Assembly: GCA_004553405.1 (NCBI GenBank)
Contig: SFLO01000003.1
Location: forward strand, 1-16,748
DNA: 16,748 nucleotides
DNA from: Coriobacteriaceae bacterium
GTDB lineage: Bacteria; Actinomycetota; Coriobacteriia; Coriobacteriales; QAMH01
Direction: 5' to 3'
The notes below the pieces were generated by a model. The model was not told the DNA's origin, did no database searches, and saw only the letters and a program-made list of their open reading frames with translations. Position numbers and translations under genes: made by a program. This document shows positions 13,265 to 16,748 of this stretch, piece by piece. Each line of letters opens with the position of its first letter. The stretch's first letter is position 1.

Positions 13265-14185
13265 ATGAGAATCGTTTTCATGGGGACGCCGGGGTATGCG
13301 GTGCCCACCTTGCGCGCGCTGGTTGAGGCGGGGCACGATATCGCCGCCGTCTACACGCGCGCAGACGCCGCCAGCGGCCGCGGCAGCGAGCTGCGCCCCA
13401 GCGAGGTCAAGGCCGCCGCGCTCGAGCTGGACCTGCCCGTCCTCACTCCGCCCACCCTGCGCGACGCCGCCGCGCAAGAGCAGCTGCGCGCTCTGCAGCC
13501 CCAGGCTATCGTGGTGGCCGCCTACGGCATGCTTCTGCCCCAGGAGGTGCTCGACATCCCGCCGCTGGGCACCTTCAACGCCCACGCCTCGCTGCTCCCG
13601 CGCTGGCGCGGCGCCGCTCCCATCCAGCGCGCCATCCTCGAAGGCGACGACGAGGCCGGCGTGTGCACCATGAAGGTGGTGCTCGAGCTCGACGCGGGCG
13701 ACTACATCACCGCCGGCTCCGTGCCGGTTGGCTCCAAGACCACCGACGAGCTCACAGACGAGCTGGCAGCCATCGCCGCCCGCGGCATGGTCGAGGCCCT
13801 GGCCGCCGTGCAGGACGGCACAGACGAATGGCAGGGGCAAGACGCCTCTCTGGTGACCTACGCCGCCAAGATCAGCAAGGACGAGACCCTGCTGGCGCCG
13901 TCGCTTTCCGCCGCCGCCTGCATGCGCCGCATCCAGGCCTCCAACCACCGCGCCCCCGCCCGCTGCACCGTCTGCGGCAAGCAGGTGCAGGTCGTGGCCG
14001 CCCGCCTCGCAGACGACAGCCTGGCTCCCGGGCAGGTTGCCCTGCAGAAGAAGCGCATCGCGCTGGGCTGCGCAGACGGCGCCCTCGAGCTCGTGCTCGT
14101 GAAGCCCCAGGGCAAGAAGGAGATGCCGGTGCAGGGCTGGATCAACGGCCTGCGCAACGCCGAGCCCGTGTGGGGGGAGGTCTAG
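13265..14185 (+). CDS. fmt: Methionyl-tRNA formyltransferase
   Basis: A 306-residue enzyme that transfers a formyl group from 10-formyltetrahydrofolate to Met-tRNA(fMet). It begins MRIVFMGTPGYAVPTL, typical of the family. The catalytic segment FNAHASLLPRWRGAAPIQRAI holds Asn105 and His107, and the third catalytic residue is the Asp in LELDAGDYI (Asp143). The C-terminal tRNA-binding domain (about 205-306) is complete, so length is normal. ATG 13265 has GGGGAGG (13252-13258) six bases ahead; the frame is open 18 bases further up but without a better start. The stop codon directly abuts the rsmB start, so the two genes are translationally coupled. Formate metabolism upstream and formyl-Met synthesis here are linked only through one-carbon chemistry; I infer no direct functional tie. 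Confidence 0.96.
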   Translation: MRIVFMGTPGYAVPTLRALVEAGHDIAAVYTRADAASGRGSELRPSEVKAAALELDLPVLTPPTLRDAAAQEQLRALQPQAIVVAAYGMLLPQEVLDIPPLGTFNAHASLLPRWRGAAPIQRAILEGDDEAGVCTMKVVLELDAGDYITAGSVPVGSKTTDELTDELAAIAARGMVEALAAVQDGTDEWQGQDASLVTYAAKISKDETLLAPSLSAAACMRRIQASNHRAPARCTVCGKQVQVVAARLADDSLAPGQVALQKKRIALGCADGALELVLVKPQGKKEMPVQGWINGLRNAEPVWGEV

Positions 14186-15478
14186 ATGGCAGCACCCCAG
14201 CCTGCGGGCGCCAAGCGCTCGCCCAAGAAGGCCGCCGCTGCGGACGAGCCCTCCAAGCTCACGCCGGCCCGCCGCGCCGCGCTCGAGCTCACCCGCGAGC
14301 TGCGCGAGCGCGAGGCCTACGCCCGCGAGCTCATCGACACGCGCCGCACAAGCTGGGAAGGCTCCCAGGAGGACTTCGACTACATGCAGGTGCTCGTCTT
14401 CGGCGTGGTGATGACGAGCGGCACGCTCGACCTGCTCATCGATCGCAACCTCAACAGCCCCAAAGACGTCAAGCCCAAGGTGCGCGACGCCCTGCGCATC
14501 TCCGCCTACGAGCTGCTCTTCTTGGGAAAGCCCGCCCATGTGGTGGTCGACCAGGGCGTCGAGCTGGTGCGCGCTGCCGCCAAGAAGGCCGCCGGCCTGG
14601 GTAACGCCGTGCTGCGCAAGATGGTGAAGGACGCCACGGCCTTCCCCTGGGGCAACCCGCGTGAGGACCACGAGGCCCTGGCGCGCTCCTTCGGCATGCC
14701 GCAGTGGCTGGTGGACTCCCTGCTCATGCAGTACGGCATTCAGCAGACAGAAGATATCTTGGCCGCCTGCATGGGGCCCGCGCCCACCTACACCGTCGAC
14801 AACCCCTACCTCCCCGGCGAGCGCTTCGCTGCAGACCTCGCCTCCCAGCAGACCGCCAGCATGGTGCCCGTCGACGGCAGCGTGCTCGAGGTGGGCGCCG
14901 GCCGCGGCACCAAGACCATGCTCATGCAGCGCAACGCCTACGCCTGGTTTCGCGAGCCCGCACTCATCCACACCGTAGACATCCACGCCTTCAAGGAGGA
15001 GCTGCTGCGCGAGCGCATGGCCCAGCAGCGCATCCCCGGCGTGGTCACCCACACGGCAGACGCCACGCGGCTCGACGAGGTCGACGGCCTGCCCTCTGCC
15101 TTCGACGCCGTCTTCATCGACGCGCCCTGCAGCGGCACCGGCACCTTGCGCCGCCACCCCGAGATACGCTGGCGCCTCAAGAAGAAGGACGTGAGCGCCC
15201 TGGCCAAGCTGCAGCTGCAGCTGCTCAAGAGCGCCGCGCCGCGCGTGCGCCCGGGCTGCGTGATGGTCTACGCCACCTGCTCGATCCTGCGCCGCGAGAA
15301 CCAGGAGGTTGTCGCCTCCTTCCTCAAGAGCCCAGAAGGGCGCGACTTCGAGATCGTCGAGGCGGCCCCGGCCTTCGAGGAGCTCGAGCGCTTCATCACA
15401 GAGGAGGGCTTCTTCGCCAGCCTGCCCGCAGAGGGCGGCTGCGACGGCCACTTCGCCGCCATCTTGAAGCGCGTGTAG
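14186..15478 (+). CDS. rsmB: 16S rRNA (cytosine-967-C5)-methyltransferase RsmB
   Basis: A 430-residue two-domain protein, the same length as E. coli RsmB (429). Residues about 25-165 form a NusB-like RNA-binding domain. Residues about 195-430 form the SAM-dependent m5C methyltransferase. It has both family cysteines: Cys315 in DAPCSGTGTLRRHPEIRW (product release) and Cys365 in YATCSILRREN (nucleophile). The SAM-binding motif I reads LEVGAGRGTKT instead of the common DLCAAPGGKT, keeping the glycines and the KT end. It starts with ATG immediately after the fmt stop, with GGGGGGAGG (14172-14180) inside the end of fmt. fmt-rsmB is a common bacterial pair. The variant motif I makes me slightly less sure of the exact target cytosine, not of the family. 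Confidence 0.92.
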   Translation: MAAPQPAGAKRSPKKAAAADEPSKLTPARRAALELTRELREREAYARELIDTRRTSWEGSQEDFDYMQVLVFGVVMTSGTLDLLIDRNLNSPKDVKPKVRDALRISAYELLFLGKPAHVVVDQGVELVRAAAKKAAGLGNAVLRKMVKDATAFPWGNPREDHEALARSFGMPQWLVDSLLMQYGIQQTEDILAACMGPAPTYTVDNPYLPGERFAADLASQQTASMVPVDGSVLEVGAGRGTKTMLMQRNAYAWFREPALIHTVDIHAFKEELLRERMAQQRIPGVVTHTADATRLDEVDGLPSAFDAVFIDAPCSGTGTLRRHPEIRWRLKKKDVSALAKLQLQLLKSAAPRVRPGCVMVYATCSILRRENQEVVASFLKSPEGRDFEIVEAAPAFEELERFITEEGFFASLPAEGGCDGHFAAILKRV

Positions 15479-15537
15479 CGCCCTCCCTTGTGGGAGAATG
15501 TCATGTTGTTCGTCCGCTCGACAGCTAGGAGCATCGC

Positions 15538-16746
15538 ATGAGGAACTGCCTCGTCGCACAGTCCGGCGGCCCCACCGCCGTCATCAACGCCAGCCTGGCC
15601 GGCGTGATTCGCGCCAACCAGCTCAACCCCTTCTACGACCGCGTCTACGGCGGCATCCACGGCATCGAGGGCGTCTTGGCAGACAAGCTCTACGACCTCA
15701 CGGAGCTGTCCGGCCGCGAGCTCGAGATCCTCAAGCAGACCCCGTCGTCTGCGCTGGGCACCTGCCGCTACAAGCTCTCGCGCGAGAAGACCGAGGACTA
15801 CCAGCGCCTAGTCGAGGTCATGGACGCGCACGACATCGAGTGCATGTTCTATATCGGCGGCAACGACTCCATGGACACCGTCGACGCCTTGAGCTCCTGG
15901 GCCCAGGCCAACGGGATCGCCAAGCGCTTCATCGGCATCCCCAAGACCGTCGACAACGACCTCGTGCCCGTCGACCACTGCCCCGGCTTCGCCTCTGCCG
16001 CCAAGGTCGCCGTGGAGATCACCCACGCCACCTACCTCGACTACGCCGCCTACACCCGCCCCGAGGTCTTCGTGCTCGAGACCATGGGCCGCGACGCCGG
16101 CTGGCTGGCCGCTAGCTGCTGCATGAGCGGTGACGTCGACCTGCTCGTGCTGCCGGAGGTCCCCTTCGACAAGGATGCCTTCTTGGCGCAGGTCAAGCGC
16201 TGCATGGACGAGAAGAACGAGTGCTACATCGTCGTCTCCGAAGGCGGCCGCTATGCAGACGGCACCTACATCTCCGCCGGTGCCTCCGCCAACGACGGCT
16301 TCGCCCACGCGGTGCTGGGCGGCGCGGGCCTGCAGCTCAAGCAGATGATCGTCGACGCCGGCATCGCCCCCCGCGGTGTGGTGCAGGACCTCTCCCGCGC
16401 GGCGCGCTCTTCCAACTTCGCCCAGAGCCTGGTGGACGTCACCGAGGCCTACGAGCTGGGCATGAGCGCCCACATGCGCTCTGCAGACGGCGTCTTCACC
16501 TCCAGCGTGGTGGGCATCAAGCCGCGCACCAGCCTCGACGAGCCCTACAGCGCCCAGTTCTTCGCCGGCCCCGCCAGCGAATTCGCCAACTACGTCAAGC
16601 AGTTCCCCCAGGAGTGGATCTTGCCCGACTACGCCGGCATCACGGATGAGGCCAAGAAGTACTTCGCCCCGCTCATCGAGGGCGAGCCCAAGCTCGTCTA
16701 CGAGAACGGCCGCCCCGCCACCATCGTCCCCTTCAACCAGCGCTAA
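15538..16746 (+). CDS. pfp: 6-phosphofructokinase, probably pyrophosphate-dependent
   Basis: A 402-residue phosphofructokinase that phosphorylates fructose 6-phosphate in glycolysis. The phosphoryl-donor motif is GGNDSMDT (107-114), with Asp110 where ATP-dependent enzymes have Gly104 (E. coli numbering), and GIPKTVDNDL (133-142) has Lys136 where they have Gly124. Asp and Lys at these two positions are the established marks of PPi dependence. Asp139 is the catalytic base and MGRDAGW (185-191) is the sugar-phosphate motif. Length fits the about 400-residue PPi-PFK group rather than the 320-residue bacterial ATP enzyme. ATG 15538 has AGGAG (15527-15531) six bases ahead. The 59-base gap from rsmB holds a 5-bp hairpin, CTCCC/GGGAG (15483-15487 with 15492-15496), and possibly a promoter. 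The gene is complete; the window ends two bases later. Donor use is inferred from residues. Confidence 0.9.
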   Translation: MRNCLVAQSGGPTAVINASLAGVIRANQLNPFYDRVYGGIHGIEGVLADKLYDLTELSGRELEILKQTPSSALGTCRYKLSREKTEDYQRLVEVMDAHDIECMFYIGGNDSMDTVDALSSWAQANGIAKRFIGIPKTVDNDLVPVDHCPGFASAAKVAVEITHATYLDYAAYTRPEVFVLETMGRDAGWLAASCCMSGDVDLLVLPEVPFDKDAFLAQVKRCMDEKNECYIVVSEGGRYADGTYISAGASANDGFAHAVLGGAGLQLKQMIVDAGIAPRGVVQDLSRAARSSNFAQSLVDVTEAYELGMSAHMRSADGVFTSSVVGIKPRTSLDEPYSAQFFAGPASEFANYVKQFPQEWILPDYAGITDEAKKYFAPLIEGEPKLVYENGRPATIVPFNQR

Positions 16747-16748
16747 CC

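Overview
The window is a GC-rich stretch in which every convincing gene lies on the + strand. It looks like a chromosomal piece from a selenocysteine-using, formate-oxidising anaerobe. GC content, gene style and gene combination are most like the Coriobacteriia (Eggerthella/Olsenella/Collinsella relatives) of the Actinomycetota. That placement is an inference from style, not from a marker gene. No phage, transposase, CRISPR array, tRNA or rRNA gene was found.

Region 1 (1-3938) is a selenium-handling block. It holds the C-terminal end of a YjiM/HgdB-like 2-hydroxyacyl-CoA dehydratase-family protein, a first DUF3343 (putative Se/S carrier) protein, a class V cysteine desulfurase, YedF (TusA-like plus DsrE-like domains), a second DUF3343 protein, and selenophosphate synthetase SelD. 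SelD is itself a selenoprotein: an in-frame TGA (2937-2939) sits at its catalytic position and is followed by a SECIS-like hairpin.

Region 2 (3939-12328) is a formate block. It encodes a Tat-exported, selenocysteine-containing formate dehydrogenase of the FDH-N type: FdhA with TGA at 4721-4723 and a good SECIS hairpin, a four-cluster ferredoxin-like FdhB, and a cytochrome b FdhC. The maturation factors FdhE and FdhD and a FocA/NirC-type formate channel follow. The selenium block can feed Sec synthesis for FdhA. FdhD and FdhE mature the enzyme, FdhB and FdhC pass electrons to quinone, and the FNT channel moves formate across the membrane. A 456-base gap between fdhC and fdhE (9199-9654) is a chain of strong hairpins, including an intrinsic-terminator shape that works only on the minus strand.

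Region 3 (12329-16748) is housekeeping: def, fmt and rsmB (the common formyl-Met/rRNA modification neighbourhood), then a phosphofructokinase with the residues of the pyrophosphate-dependent type. Between def and fmt lies a 101-bp nested inverted repeat followed by a 32-bp element. A diverged copy of that element is also found between yedF and the second DUF3343 gene.

The main points of interest are the multi-component selenium-delivery cluster of partly unknown biochemistry, the self-dependent SelD selenoprotein, the structured fdhC-fdhE gap, and the def-fmt palindrome with its dispersed repeat.
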